Part shown: positions 1-10,469 of the stretch, in pieces | Layout of the letters: each line of letters begins with the position of its first letter | Position numbering within the stretch: position 1 is the first letter of the stretch | NCBI GenBank assembly: GCA_028554795.2 | Contig: CM068838.1 | Coordinates: 132,619,768-132,683,767, forward strand | DNA: 64,000 nucleotides | Direction of reading: 5' to 3' | From: Sinohyriopsis cumingii | Lineage: Eukaryota > Mollusca > Bivalvia > Unionida > Unionidae | Made by a program: the position numbers and the translations under genes | The notes under the pieces: model-generated | What the model was told of the DNA's origin: nothing | The model's input: the letters and a program-made list of their open reading frames with translations, nothing else | Databases searched by the model: none

Positions 1-750
1 CAAACACATGTTGGAGGATGATATGGTAAAAAAGATTAGTTGTTATTACTAGTATCTTTTTTCTTTTTACATATATCATCTTGTAAAGGTCTGATCTGTC
101 TTGACACCAAATTGACAGATTGTTGTAATCTATATAATATAAACCTTGGTGTGATCATTCTGTTATAGTTATTTTTACTGATTTGTTTCCATTTGCTGAA
201 CTGTTGGTACTTCAGTAGTAAACAAACATATGCCAGTAGCCCTCAAGCAGTAATAGATTGTACCAGGTTTAATTGGTGACCCCTATATTGATTGACCAAT
301 AAAGAAACTGTGTATCATATAATCACCTATGAATTTTACTTCATTAAGGTGTTTCTCTAACACTTGAATATATACACAAATCAATAACAATTTGATATAA
401 TAGCATTTGAGATATCCTAGTGTGTGTCAGCCGAACCTTTGACATGTCAGTCATGTCTTGAATTCAGCTGGATCCCTGATATATAGGTAAAGTGGTAGAA
501 ATAATTCAGCTCATCATGCCAAAAATATATTTGTAATTTATAGTATATCAGAAGCTTTTCTCCACTCATCTCAAAATAGCACTCATCTCAAAATAGCACT
601 CATAGTGTGGTTTTGTATTTACTTCACACCTCACTTTTTCCACTTGAATTGTTTAATCTGCAATATTATACAGATAAATAGATTCCTGGATTGTACAGCC
701 AATTTGGGCATTATGCAAGCAAACCATGTTTCTCATATGTTTCTCATATG
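1..750. other. AT-rich sequence, no gene seen
   Basis: No convincing exon or mobile-element protein is visible. The only local structure is an 18 bp unit containing 'ctcatctcaaaatag' repeated about twice at 563-600. Confidence 0.5.
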
Positions 751-940
751 TACATTTGGGTAACACTAATAAGTACATATGATACATATAATTGAGTAAC
801 ACTAAAAGGTTCGTATGATATATACACTGTATATTGGGTAACACTTGCAAGTTCATGTGATACATATATTTGGGTACACTTATATATGTCATATGATACA
901 TATATTTGGGTACACTCATAAGTTCATATGGTACACTCAA
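751..940. repeat. Minisatellite, about 37 bp unit, ~5 degenerate copies
   Basis: Units share 'tgggtaacact' or 'tgggtacact' followed by 'agttcatatgatacatat'. Copies differ by small indels. Two overlapping open frames across it (653-982 minus, 845 onward plus) are consequences of the repeat and not genes. Confidence 0.75.
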
Positions 941-960
941 CTGAGCAGTTTTATTTTCAG

Positions 961-1150
961 GAAGAACCCAGAATTGGCACAAACAAAACTTTCAAAGAAG
1001 GAGGCCACATTTACAAGCTATAATTATTCTCCTAAATTGTCTGGAAATTCCTCCTGTAATAAACAAAACCCCCAAAAAGCTCATACAATTGCCAGTAGAC
1101 ATGTTTCAAGTTTAATGGAGTTTATGACTGGGTTCCACCTTTTTTTATAG
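961..1150 (+). CDS. Candidate terminal exon, unknown protein
   Basis: A pyrimidine-rich tract ending 'tttattttcag' at 949-960 is a good splice acceptor. After it, a frame reading KNPELAQTKLSKKEATF and onward stays open for about 63 codons to a TAG at 1148-1150. The peptide is rich in Lys, Ser and Asn and resembles no family I know. Composition is less AT-rich than the flanks. There is no clear AATAAA just downstream, and a possible donor (cct|gtaata, about 1055) would make the exon shorter and internal. It could be chance; the length alone is not significant. Confidence 0.25.
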
Positions 1151-1362
1151 ACTTTAATATATCATGAAACTGACATTATTTTTGTGAATGCATTTTTGAT
1201 GTACATAGTTTGATGAACCAAGTCTTGGAAAGGTTAAATCATTTTCATTACTAGGTTATTATTTGTTAATTGGAGTCATACAAGTGGACAACTTAATTGG
1301 TTAGGTCACCTTACACAGAAGTATTATTATAATAATAATATAATATCAACTAATTAAAAAAT

Positions 1363-1617
1363 GGGGCCCCGAGTGGCTGAGTGGTCTAAAGCACTCACCG
1401 TTACAGATCATTGTCATCTCATCTCTGTCTGCATGGGTTCAAGTCACAGATTCAGCCAATGTGGTTATGTGAGAAAGCCTGCAAGTAGCTTCTCATGGGT
1501 CATTGGTTCTTCCTGGGGTTTTCCCGATTCTTCCTCCACAATTTATACTGGCTGCTATGTATAGCCTATCTTGTGCTGAAAAATGGCATTAAACCCTATG
1601 TCTACAACAACAACAAA
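1363..1617 (+). mobile_element. SINE-A copy, full length, tRNA-derived
   Basis: The head resembles a class II tRNA (Leu/Ser type): A-box-like GTGGCTGAGTGGTCTAAAGC and B-box-like GGGTTCAAGTC. The body contains 'gtatagcctatcttgtgctg' and ends in an (AAC)n tail after 'taaaccctatg'. It matches twelve other copies in this window. A 67-codon ORF across it is incidental. Confidence 0.88.
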
Positions 1618-1917
1618 TAATGATATATAATAATATACTACATTATACTCAAGCACCTTATATTGGCATGGTTCAAACAACCTTGAAAAGTCCATGGAAA
1701 ACAACTCACTGGAACCATGAGAGAGTACTGTATTAACATCAGATTATTCTACTGAAAAGGGGATGACAGCATATGCAAATTCAGGGGAGGGAGGGTAAAA
1801 ATGTACAACTTTTGGGAACAAGAATTCGGAACTTCTTGCCTAACATGTGATTGAAATTCAGGCCTATAGGCCAAATCTGGCCCATAGATCCTTTTTTTTG
1901 TGGCACACACTTACACA
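1618..1917. other. No feature seen
   Basis: AT-rich sequence between a SINE and the Penelope-like element. No open frame or repeat was recognised. Confidence 0.4.
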
Positions 1918-2075
1918 ATATGTAAATGTAATAAACTGACTAAAAACAGTGCAAAACTAGCATCTAGCTAGCTGAAGCACTTTTAACTCTTAATGAGTCT
2001 TTTTCAAAGGCAGATACAAAATATGGACAAGACAGACAAATAAAACAGACAAACCGTTGTCTTTCTAAAACTTTA
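1918..2075 (-). repeat. Pseudo-LTR (downstream copy) of the Penelope-like element
   Basis: This segment ('taataaactgac', 'cagtgcaaaacta', 'gtcttttt', 'gacaagacagacaaataaaac') recurs in direct orientation at about 3431-3580, on the other side of the Penelope-like coding region. Direct flanking repeats of this kind are known as pseudo-LTRs in Penelope-like elements. Confidence 0.6.
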
Positions 2076-2263
2076 CATGACTATGACTTGTTGCAGATGC
2101 TGAAAGATATTTTATATTGACCTGAAATTGATGAGGCATAGCGTCATCTTTTACTGTATGTAAATTTATGTACACGCAAATTATATCCAGGATATTTCAT
2201 TGTTATAGTTGTAATTATTGGTTATTGGGTGACTAATAAGCAAATTTAGAGAATCACTGAAAA

Positions 2264-3262
2264 GAGAACATGCTGGCTGCAAAAAGGTAATTTTATTTGT
2301 GAATGGTTGTCTCTTTCTAGTCTTCTTGGTTTAAACCGCTTGGTTTCAATTTTCTAATGCAGCGTATCCAGTAAGATTCCTTTTCTTTCCTGGTTTCGGA
2401 ACTCCATTTAGGGTTGTGAGCAATTACTATAAGTGTTATATCACTGAAAGTGTGGTCATGGGAGGAGAAATGTTCTGTGACTGGGCTTCTCTACAGCTTC
2501 TTTGTCATCCAATCAGATCGATGAAGGTTGATCCTTTTGTGTAGCTTTTCAGTTTCTCCGACATGCTGAAGGCTACAGATCTTACATATGCTGCGATGAA
2601 TGACATTCTCTTTTGCACATTTTGTTTGATCCATGTATGTTCAGTTTTTCTCTAGTCAGAAAATGTCCTGGTTTCTATCATATGTTGGTAGGGTTTGCAC
2701 CTTTTATCGCCACAGAGGCCAGATTGACTAGTGTGGTCTTGGTTACTAATTGGCATTAGTTTCGCATTTATCAGAATGTCCTTGAGGTTTTTTGGTCTCC
2801 AGTAGGCTACTACTGGTTTGTTCAGGAGTATTAACTTTAGTACATCACATGATTCCAAAATGGGCCAGTGTTTCCCGATGATTTTACCTACTTTGGGGTT
2901 GTCTGGATGGTAGGTCAGGATAAATGGTATCCTATCAGCCTTTTCCTTCTCTCTATATTTTATTAGGTCATTGTGGTTTGTTTGTTTTGCCCTTTGGGTT
3001 GCCTCCGCAATCAGGTCTTTGTCAAAGCCTCAGTAAGTCAAATGTTTTTTGGATTGTTTCATCATTGGAGCAAATTCTGCATATCCTCACTGCCTGGCTA
3101 TATGGGATGTTCCTAATTCAGTGTTTTGGATGGCAGCTGGTTGGGAAAAGATACTTGTGTTTGTCGGTTGGTGTAGAGTATATGTCTATATGGAGTTTCT
3201 TTTCTACTGGTTGTTGTGTCCAAGAAAACGTGGTTTGAGTTGGAGACTTCTGCCGTGAATTT
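2264..3262 (-). pseudogene. Penelope-like element: end of RT plus GIY-YIG endonuclease, decayed
   Basis: Read on the minus strand from 3262 downward, broken frames give a peptide near 3200-3260 beginning [17 protein letters not shown] and containing an [14 protein letters not shown] segment. RPKNLKDILINAKL and CGDKRC follow at 2680-2820. At 2470-2620 come NVIHRSICKICSLQHVGE and RINLHRSD, which look like the GIY-YIG nuclease module with its V-G-E-T signature. This order (RT, linker with the RPKNLRD-like block, GIY-YIG) is diagnostic of Penelope-like elements. Several frameshifts and stops interrupt it, so it is inactive. The N-terminal RT is missing: at 3268 the coding sequence meets an (AT)n tract. 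Confidence 0.8.
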
Positions 3263-3263
3263 T

Positions 3264-3267
<4 letters not shown>

Positions 3268-3341
<74 letters not shown>

Positions 3342-3368
3342 CATACATACATACATAGATATAGATAT

Positions 3369-3429
<61 letters not shown>
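3268..3429. repeat. Compound microsatellite (AT)n-(ACAT)n-(AGAT)n-(AT)n
   Basis: About 160 bp of AT dinucleotides with a short tetranucleotide interior. It gives rise to YIYIYI reading frames on both strands, which are not genes. It sits where the 5' part of the Penelope-like ORF should be. Confidence 0.95.
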
Positions 3430-3430
<1 letters not shown>

Positions 3431-3431
<1 letters not shown>

Positions 3432-3703
3432 GTGCAATAAACTGACAAGTAGTGCAAAACAAGTATCTAACTAGCTTGAGCCCTTTCGACTCTTAGTGGG
3501 TCTTTTTTCTAAGGCATATACCAAACATAGACAAGACAAACAAATAAAACAGAAACACTGTTGTGTTTGCAAAATTTACTTGTCTGTTTCTACAGGAATT
3601 AAACCATTAAATTCCTGTTTAATTCCTGTAGAAACAACTAAGAGTCGAAAGCACCCAGAAACTAGTTTTGCACTGTTTGTTCTCAGTTTATTGCATTTAT
3701 CTT
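3431..3703 (-). repeat. Pseudo-LTR of the Penelope-like element with an inverted copy
   Basis: Positions 3431-3580 repeat 1918-2075 in direct orientation. The stretch from about 3640 to 3703 ('actaagagtcgaaag', 'ttttgcactg', 'cagtttattgcat') is the inverted complement of 3431-3500, so the block folds back on itself. The arrangement fits the direct-plus-inverted termini described for Penelope-like elements. Confidence 0.65.
3586..3635. repeat. Perfect 19 bp inverted repeat with 12 bp loop
   Basis: The left arm GTTTCTACAGGAATTAAAC (3586-3604) and right arm (3617-3635) are exact reverse complements. It lies at the centre of the foldback above. Confidence 0.9.
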
Positions 3704-3786
3704 AATCAATCCCCGACACATGTGATCCCTTGCTGGATCCAGTGCACTTGAAAGGACTGTAATTTGCCATATTATGATTTGTATTC

Positions 3787-3787
<1 letters not shown>

Positions 3788-3820
<33 letters not shown>

Positions 3821-3829
3821 CAGAGAGAG
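3788..3829. repeat. Microsatellite (TA)n(GA)n
   Basis: Short compound dinucleotide tract. Confidence 0.9.
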
Positions 3830-4157
3830 AATTATAAATATACACCAGACAGAATGGAAAGTTATATGAGGTAACTGTTGTGCATAATCGTATTTAGTCT
3901 CTGTAAGACAAGTTTCTCCGTTCATATTGTTTCCAAAATCAAAGTGGCTATTTAATGAATGATGATAGTGGCATGTGAACAAAATATTACTAACAGAAAT
4001 CAAATGGGTGAGTTTACATATACAAATGAGTCGGCATGAAGATGAATACTGCAGTTTGCAACCTCTGCAAGTCACACATTTCTGTATGTCCTGGTTATGA
4101 AATATAGATCAGTAAGTGCTGCTCCATGTTTGGGGTGGCAGCATTTGTACTTTTCAG
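3830..4157. other. No feature seen
   Basis: A minus-strand open frame (3683-4075) runs through this stretch and the GA tract. Its sequence resembles no known family and half of it is low-complexity. Confidence 0.4.
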
Positions 4158-4159
4158 TA

Positions 4160-4931
4160 CTATATATACTTGAGTATAAGCCAAATAATATAGGAACAAA
4201 TAAAGGCCTGGAAGAAGGGAGGTTGGCTTATACACAGGCCAATGTCTAAACTTGACAGTTTTTAGGTCTTTTTGTTGACTACTTTAATGGCTGTAAATAT
4301 TGTGATGGGAAACAATCATTTTTCCATGTCCTAAGACATAGGCATGTAAAAAAAGGAACTTTTGGTGACCCAACAATTATTAAATTGTTTTAAAGTACTA
4401 TAATTGATTTTGGTATTATTTTGCATGTGCATATTTTCTGATTTCTCCAACACAAAGTTAAATAAAGGTATATACAGACTTCATAATTTGTAGACTGGTT
4501 GAGTTTACCCGGGAGACCAGGTTAAACTATAATGTACAGTACTTACACAGTGCAAAGCATGCATAGCATCACTTAAATCCTTACTTAATCCCAAACATAT
4601 TAGATGCTGATTTTGCTTTATTCATTGTTTTGACCAAATTGCATTGTTCCAGATAACATTTCAGCTAGTCCTTAATAGCTGTTTCATTTACGTTGAATCA
4701 CATGCTCATGAGTTACCCATTTTCAATGATATAAGTGATCCTACAAATTGAGGTAATTTTTTTAAATATAAGTTTGCCTAAATAAATGCATTTAGAACTT
4801 ACCTAATGCATCTTGAGATGCTTTAGAGTTGCAAGTCAGCTTAAATGCAGGTCATGCACTTTTTAGTGTTTATACCTGTTCAGTTGGGGGTTGGCTAACA
4901 CGGGAACAGGCTTATACACGAGTATATACAG
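4160..4931 (+). mobile_element. Family R non-autonomous DNA element, copy 1
   Basis: The ends are imperfect inverted repeats: 'tatacttgagtataagcc' on the left and 'ggcttatacacgagtatata' on the right. Both are flanked by TA (4158-4159 and 4932-4933), the target duplication of the Tc1/mariner superfamily and some others. The interior ('gtgtcctaagacat', 'gtgatcctacaaattgagg', 'catcttgagatgc') matches 41004-42022, 22465-23225 and 27010-27232. This 772 bp copy lacks a ~270 bp internal block found in the 1019 bp copy. No coding capacity. Confidence 0.75.
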
Positions 4932-4933
4932 TA

Positions 4934-5579
4934 GGTATTTAGCTCTTAAATCACCAGTTGGCAAAGTTACATCTGTAATAGATGAATGAGATGTTTATTT
5001 ATATTGAAAATTAATGACAATTGAATCTCTAACACCCTTGCTTCTGTCTTCACAAGCTAAACTAAACCGATTGAAAAGCCTACCCTTACATGTGAACACA
5101 AAGTTCATCAACATATATAACAAATGGTAAAATTTGTAAACAACTTTGATCAGTACATGGATTATATCAACAAATATGGTTAATGTATGGTTTTATCAAT
5201 ATGGATGATCATTGTACTGTTTATCAATATGTATGATGGTGCAGTAGATAATTGTTCACGAAACGTTAAGTGCAAAACCTAATGTACTGTTCATCAACAA
5301 ATATGATGATGTTATCTCATGACATCGAGATGACCTCTTTCAATAATTCAGGACAAGTGATCATGATGAATGGTTGAGGAATGGTCTGGTGTAGTCTACT
5401 CCTTTTCGGCTGCTCAAGTATCCCTTGGAACCTCTTATCACACAGATCCATGAGTCCAAAACCTTTAACCACACACACTGAGTGACCAGCATCATCCAGC
5501 CAAGTCAATAAAGTCACCATTGACTGCAGTATCCAAGCTAAAGACCCCAGTAGAGTTCAGCAACTCTACATCTGAAGAA
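4934..5579. other. Mostly featureless; weak short repeats
   Basis: At 5100-5310 degenerate units of 'atcaa(c/t)aaatatg(a/g)atgat' and 'aatgtactgttcatcaac' recur. A 67-codon minus-strand frame (5317-5520) encodes a peptide I do not recognise. Base composition becomes less AT-rich from about 5300, leading toward the SINE and LINE pieces. Confidence 0.35.
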
Positions 5580-5834
5580 GGGGCACCAAGTGGCAGAGTG
5601 GTCTAAAGCGCTTTCCGTCACAGATCACTGCCATCTCACCTCCGTCTGCTTGGGTTTGAGTCTTAGGCTCAGCCAATGTGGATATGTGTGAAAGCTTGCC
5701 GATAGCTTCTCGTGGGTCGGTAGTTCTTTCCGGGGTTTTCCAAGGTTCTTCCTCCACCATTAATACTGGCCACCATGTATAGCCTATCTTTTGCTGAAAA
5801 AATGGCGTTAAACCCTATAACAACAATAACAACA
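5580..5834 (+). mobile_element. SINE-A copy, full length
   Basis: Head 'gtggcagagtggtctaaagc', B-box-like 'gggtttgagtc', body 'tatagcctatcttttgctg', tail 'acaacaataacaac'. It lies just upstream of a LINE remnant. Confidence 0.85.
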
Positions 5835-5946
5835 GCATCCAAAGATTTCTTCCATAAAGTGGACAGCTCCCTGCCAAGGCTGCCATTGCTTTTGTAATGA
5901 TATATAGAACAAAAGCACTATCAGATCTCTGGATGGGGTCAAATCC

Positions 5947-6570
5947 ATGGGCAGAAAACACCGTTTAAACAGGTCATCCACAGCTGGCACTTTATGCATG
6001 CTGCTGAAGATGAACCACAATTGCTTTTTTGATTGCAGTATAGTGAGATCTGTGAATGAACTGTATTATAATATAGTGAGGTCTGTGTATGAACTTTCCT
6101 TGACTACCAAGATCAGACTGTTCAACTCCAATGTGAAATCAGTCCTACTGTATGGAGCAGAGACCTGGTCAACTGTAAAGAGAGTTCAGACCTTTATCAA
6201 CAGCTGCGTAAGAAGAATTCTCCAGATCCACTGGCCAGACACCACCAGCAACACCAACCTGTGGCAGAGAACCTCCCAGCTTCTGGTAGAGGAAGAGATC
6301 AAGAAGAGAAGGTGGGGTTGGATAGGACACTCCCTATGTAAGCCGCCAGCCAATATTACCAGACAGGCATTGAGGTGGAACCCTCAAGGCAAGTGGAGAA
6401 GAGGCCGACCAAGAAACACCTGGCAATGCAACCTTGAGATGGACATCACTAAGATGGGTCACACCTAGAGTCATCTCAATGGGATGGCACAGGACAGAAG
6501 TCTCTGGCAATCTTTTTGTGGGCAGCCCATACCCCGGCAGGGGTGACGGGCAAATCTTAATCTGATCTGT
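5947..6570 (+). pseudogene. LINE remnant, C-terminal end of reverse transcriptase ORF
   Basis: The open frame reads [20 protein letters not shown], then [39 protein letters not shown] and [12 protein letters not shown]. These blocks are typical of the region after the RT thumb in many metazoan non-LTR retrotransposons. A TAG at 6466 stops the frame where a Trp codon would be expected, and the same frame continues with WHS-like and QDRSLWQSF residues to about 6567. The N-terminal RT and endonuclease are absent (5' truncation). A short segment (about 6020-6090) repeats 'agtgaggtctgtgtatgaac', recurring again at 6560-6600, and appears to be inserted. Not functional. Confidence 0.85.
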
Positions 6571-7613
6571 GTATGAACTGTATACATATACTGAGATCTG
6601 TGTATGTATCAAACTACAGTATATCAGGAATTATCAAATTTTTTCAAATAATAAAGATGAAAATAAGCATATAACACAAAGCTTAATATTGTTTTCTTCA
6701 ACCCATGTTGGCATACATTTGATAAACTACATGTAGTTTGAATACAGTAGTTTGAATTGGGTCATTGGGTACATATAAGTACCATTCCATATGTAGAATA
6801 ACATTATAATGATGTGTATTATTCCATGCTCATCCCCAATATTGGCAAAAATGCTGGAAATGTTTATTTTAGACAGGTTTGTCCAGTGATATGACCACCC
6901 TTTCTAATCACCAAATCTAAGAGCCTGGCTCCCTCAGGAATTTATTTTGGGAGAAATAGCCCAGTAATCAAACCCTGCACACAGACTCATTTGAAGAAAG
7001 GGGTGAGGAAGATTTTTATACGAAACAATATTTGATTCATTCTAAATAATTTGCACAAAAAGCTAAAAAGTGGCAATGGGATATCAAGTATTCATTGCAA
7101 GCAGAGAATGGATTGAAATTTTCCTGTTTGTACTATGCCAGGATCAGTAGTGTTGTTAAGCACAAATTACCATTGCTTACTTAACACCTATCCTCCTAGT
7201 ACACAAGTAAATCTCTTTCCCAGCTTGAGACAATTCATAATGCATTTCAAATGATCTTGTATCTACAACCTTAATATTGAAAGAGGAAAAAAGATAAAAC
7301 CATTACAATGTTTTCTATTTAGTCTGTTCATGTCCAAGTACTGGCTATGATATAGGATATTGACATTAAATTAGTAAATATATCTGTTCAGCTTCATAAC
7401 CGCTCTGTCATGTGCCCCCCTTCATAAACCACTCTGTCATGTGCCCCCTACAGAATTATTACTAACCCTGGTGATGGATGGACAAGTTAAAGATTAAGTA
7501 GCTCAGAGCCCCCAGTCAGTAAAGCCAATGGTCTAGATGCATAAAATATAAAAATAATAAGGTGAAGCATATAACAATTTAATAAACTATATCATGTTAT
7601 TCAACAATTACAG
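6571..7613. other. No gene seen; one 27 bp tandem duplication
   Basis: AT-rich sequence. 'accgctctgtcatgtgccccc' is duplicated side by side at about 7398-7450. No transposon protein or exon signature was recognised. Confidence 0.45.
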
Positions 7614-7692
7614 GACAATTTTTCAATGCAATTGCTTCCAATTCATACAAGACCTATCAAATTGCCAGTTATTTCATCACCCGAAATTAAAG
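7614..7692 (+). CDS. Candidate internal exon, unknown protein
   Basis: 79 bp are flanked by acceptor 'caacaattacag' and donor 'aaag|gtgaga'. The first frame is open throughout and reads DNFSMQLLPIHTRPIKLP followed by VISSPEIK, leaving one extra base. A second frame is also open, so coding bias cannot be judged by eye. It resembles no known domain. It is a better splice context than most of the window, but short open segments arise by chance. Confidence 0.33.
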
Positions 7693-7754
7693 GTGAGAGT
7701 GTTTGCTTCCCGTGCTCCTTCTATGTTACTCATTTGTAACTTCCACCTTGTATT

Positions 7755-7890
7755 CCTTTGTTGGTACTTTCAGTAGCCTTGTTCCATTCTCCGGCCCTCC
7801 TTGTCAGTACTTCAGATACCCTTGTTTCCATTCTCCCAGCCCTGCTTGTTGGTACTTCTGGTACCCTTGTTTCCATTCTCTCAGCCCTCC
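7755..7890. repeat. ~52 bp tandem repeat, about 2.5 copies
   Basis: Units contain 'acccttgtttccattctc' and 'cagccct'. They create overlapping Phe/Pro/Ser-rich frames that I do not regard as genes. Confidence 0.7.
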
Positions 7891-7989
7891 TCATCTCCTT
7901 CTCTCTTTAATCTTTGGATGATGCACTATCCCACTGGGAAAGCTTCCTCAGAAGCCTTTGTTCCAAATCTCGTCCAAGGTTCCTAGAAC

Positions 7990-8349
7990 TCCTTTCCTGC
8001 TATTCTATGAGTGCCTAGTTTGCTCTCAGAGTACAGTCTAGTGTCTCCAACTTTTCTGTGATCTACTCTTTGCATGTCCAAACGTGCACCGATTCTTTCA
8101 CAATGAATGTAACAGAATAATGTCTGATGCATGAAAAACATGACCAAAATATGACTATCTTTCTTTTGATTGGATGCCGATGGTCTCTTTGAAAACTGTC
8201 TGGGGTAGTAGCACTGATATGCTATAATGTCGGGTTTCCATTCTCTAAGCCTAAGCTGATGACATCACTGCCGATTGCAAAACAAACTGAGTTTCACACC
8301 ACCTCGGCAAAGTTCTCTTTGAACTAACTGCGAATTTGACCATAACGCA
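7990..8349. other. Less AT-rich stretch, possible 5' region
   Basis: This stretch looks less AT-rich than its surroundings and carries a CRE-like TGATGACATCAC at about 8258-8269. It leads to a short ATG segment with a splice donor at 8350-8368. No TATA box is obvious. Confidence 0.2.
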
Positions 8350-8368
8350 ATGGCTAAGTCATGGACAG
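8350..8368 (+). CDS. Possible first coding exon (MAKSWT-)
   Basis: ATGGCTAAGTCATGGACAG is followed directly by 'gtaatttctttg', a plausible donor, with a purine-rich start context (acgcaATGG). Only six full codons are present, so the call rests on the start and donor context alone. Confidence 0.17.
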
Positions 8369-8681
8369 GTAATTTCTTTGTTTCAGAATCAGTCTAAAGT
8401 CGTAATATTATATAACATGTATTGACATTACCCAAAGTACTTTGAATTACAGATTTTATCAGAAGACATTTATAAACATGAGGCAGGAATTGTTAGCAAA
8501 TTTTCTCACACATGATACACTATCTACAGTGACTTAGCATTTTATCAGACAATAGCTATCTTGCCCGTAGGCTGGATCTTGCTGGTTTGAAAAATGATAG
8601 GTCTATGGAATAGATTTGTCTTTCTCAGAATAAGAGTATAAAATTAGAATATTAGGTGGAATCAGCACCACACCATTATGA

Positions 8682-9277
8682 GTGCTGCATCAGTTGATAA
8701 TCCTGTTTCCTCTGATCATCTCACTACGGCTTTATGGTACAGGGATAGAATTTGGACTGAGTTCCCCCTCAACCCCACTCGCAGAGTACCACCTCATTAT
8801 GAGCAGCATTGGGAATCAAACTAGCAGGTTCAGACTAGGAAAGAGGATAAGATTTTCATCTCCCTCTTTCCTACCATCCCACCGAACCCCTACAGAATGT
8901 AGGGTCCTCCACTTCAGAATCCTTGGTCTTGTGTGCTGCTTTGGGCTTTTGGACCCTGCCCTCATAGCAGAGGTCATGCTGTTGTCCCACCATCACATCA
9001 TCACAAGGTTGAATCAGATTGGAAGGCTAGTGGCCTCACATCATCCAGGACAGACATATGTTCTCATCGCCTCCCTGCAAACGCTTAAAATTTCTTCAGT
9101 CATCATGTTGATGTATGGGGCTTGGCACAGAGTGCTCCTATACTCCCTCTCCATTCAGTTGGACTTCAGTGAGTTCAGTGTAGAAGAAGCACAACTGATG
9201 CCAGCTATTACACCTGCTTCTTACTCTCTGTTGGATGTGGAAGAGGAGGTGTGGTCCTTTGATAAGGCATTTAATAA

Positions 9278-9330
<53 letters not shown>

Positions 9331-9335
9331 CTTTT
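8682..9335 (+). repeat. Family F dispersed repeat, copy 1, ending in (AAT)n
   Basis: Unlike its neighbours this ~650 bp stretch is not AT-rich. It shares ordered blocks with 34950-35535: 'tgtcccacca', 'catc(c/g)tccagg(a/g)cagac', 'tctcatc(g/t)cctccc'-like text, and an end 'aagg/c-c(a/t)ttta' followed by a microsatellite, (AAT)n here and (CATA)n in the other copy. A 222-codon frame runs through it, ending in Asn repeats. The other copy does not preserve that frame, so I treat it as a repeat. Retroposon-like tail; class unknown. Confidence 0.6.
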
Positions 9336-9955
9336 TTTTATACATGGTGACTCATTTTAGATATGGACTATTCTCCCTTGAGGCCATCTTAAGAAGAGTA
9401 TAACAGTGTTCATTACATGAAAGATAGAAATTACTGTTACATACTCGTGATATCTTTTCTTAATTATGCTAATATTTTCAGAAGCTTTTATGTACAGTGG
9501 AAGCTTTGTCCACATAATTGTACCAGAGTATTACAAGCTTTTTATAAACTGCTCAGTTCTTAGTTTTGGTGCATGAAGGTTTCCTTGGGATATTGATTTC
9601 AACTGGTACACTGTTGAAAAAGGCCTGAATAAATCCTGAAGATTTCAACTGGTACACTGTTGAAAAAGGCCTGAATAAATCCTGAAGATACTCTGCTGCA
9701 GCTCCATGTAGACATTTCTATAAAAGAACTGCCTTGTGAAAATCAGTACTTTTATATATTGTGAACCATTATAGTGGCCAGCAGTCTCTAATGTACTAAT
9801 GTACCTATGGCCTGAATTGTATTGATGTGCCAGCAGTCTTTTGTTTAATCACAGTAATATAATTTGCACTGGTGAATGAATCAGGCTAGATTCATGATTG
9901 AGGTTGACATGAATGCAACTGGCTTCTACTCCTTTCTGTTTTGCTAATGTGTCCA
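9336..9955. other. No gene; one 46 bp tandem duplication
   Basis: 'gatttcaactggtacactgt' begins a 46 bp unit present twice at about 9594-9687. After (AAT)n, the text 'cccttgaggcc' at 9379 resembles the sequence next to the (AAT)n tail of the LINE at 38430, so a minus-strand LINE 3' end may lie at 9275-9390. Confidence 0.4.
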
Positions 9956-9959
9956 GTTC

Positions 9960-10460
9960 CACTTGGGGTGATCATTTAGAGCTAAAAGGCATAATTCTAC
10001 GGGGTCTTTTCACCCATCCCAATCATTCCTAGAAATGAAAACTTAAATAGCTTTTCCAAAACTAGTCAACAGAATTTGACCAATTATGAAAGAAAGCATC
10101 TTTAGATAAATGGCTTCTAAGTTTTTCTAAATTCTAAATTATGCTGAGCTATGTTCAGATAAAGCCATCAATAATACTAAAATATAGAAAAATCTTAAAA
10201 TTTCTTCTTATCAAATACTTTTTGCCAGAATTATACCAATTATGACACAGAGAATCCTGGCATGAAGGACTTTCAGATTGATACAAATGATACCTCTCCA
10301 CCCTCAAATATGGCCGCTGTTATTAAAAATTAAACCACTTGACAGATTTTGACCAAATTTGATAACGTTCTGACATGAAGTTCTTTCAGATTATACACAT
10401 GATGCTGATTTCCATTTATATATTGCCACCATTACTACTGGACTTAAAAAGCAGCATTCA
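9960..10460. repeat. Degenerate ~150 bp tandem array, left part
   Basis: Loosely repeated blocks include 'aacagaatttgaccaa', 'gacttt cagattgatacaaatga' and 'aatatggccgc'. The same blocks resume at 11691-12170 on the other side of a LINE. Copies are strongly diverged. Confidence 0.5.
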
Positions 10461-10469
10461 ACAGATTTA

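Noticed and set aside
3113..3474. Several ORFs of 66-114 codons encoding Tyr-Ile repeats
   Set aside because: They are translations of the (AT)n microsatellite in all frames.
8682..9350. 222-codon ORF as a host gene
   Set aside because: Part of dispersed family F. The second copy does not keep the frame and the end is a poly-Asn microsatellite.
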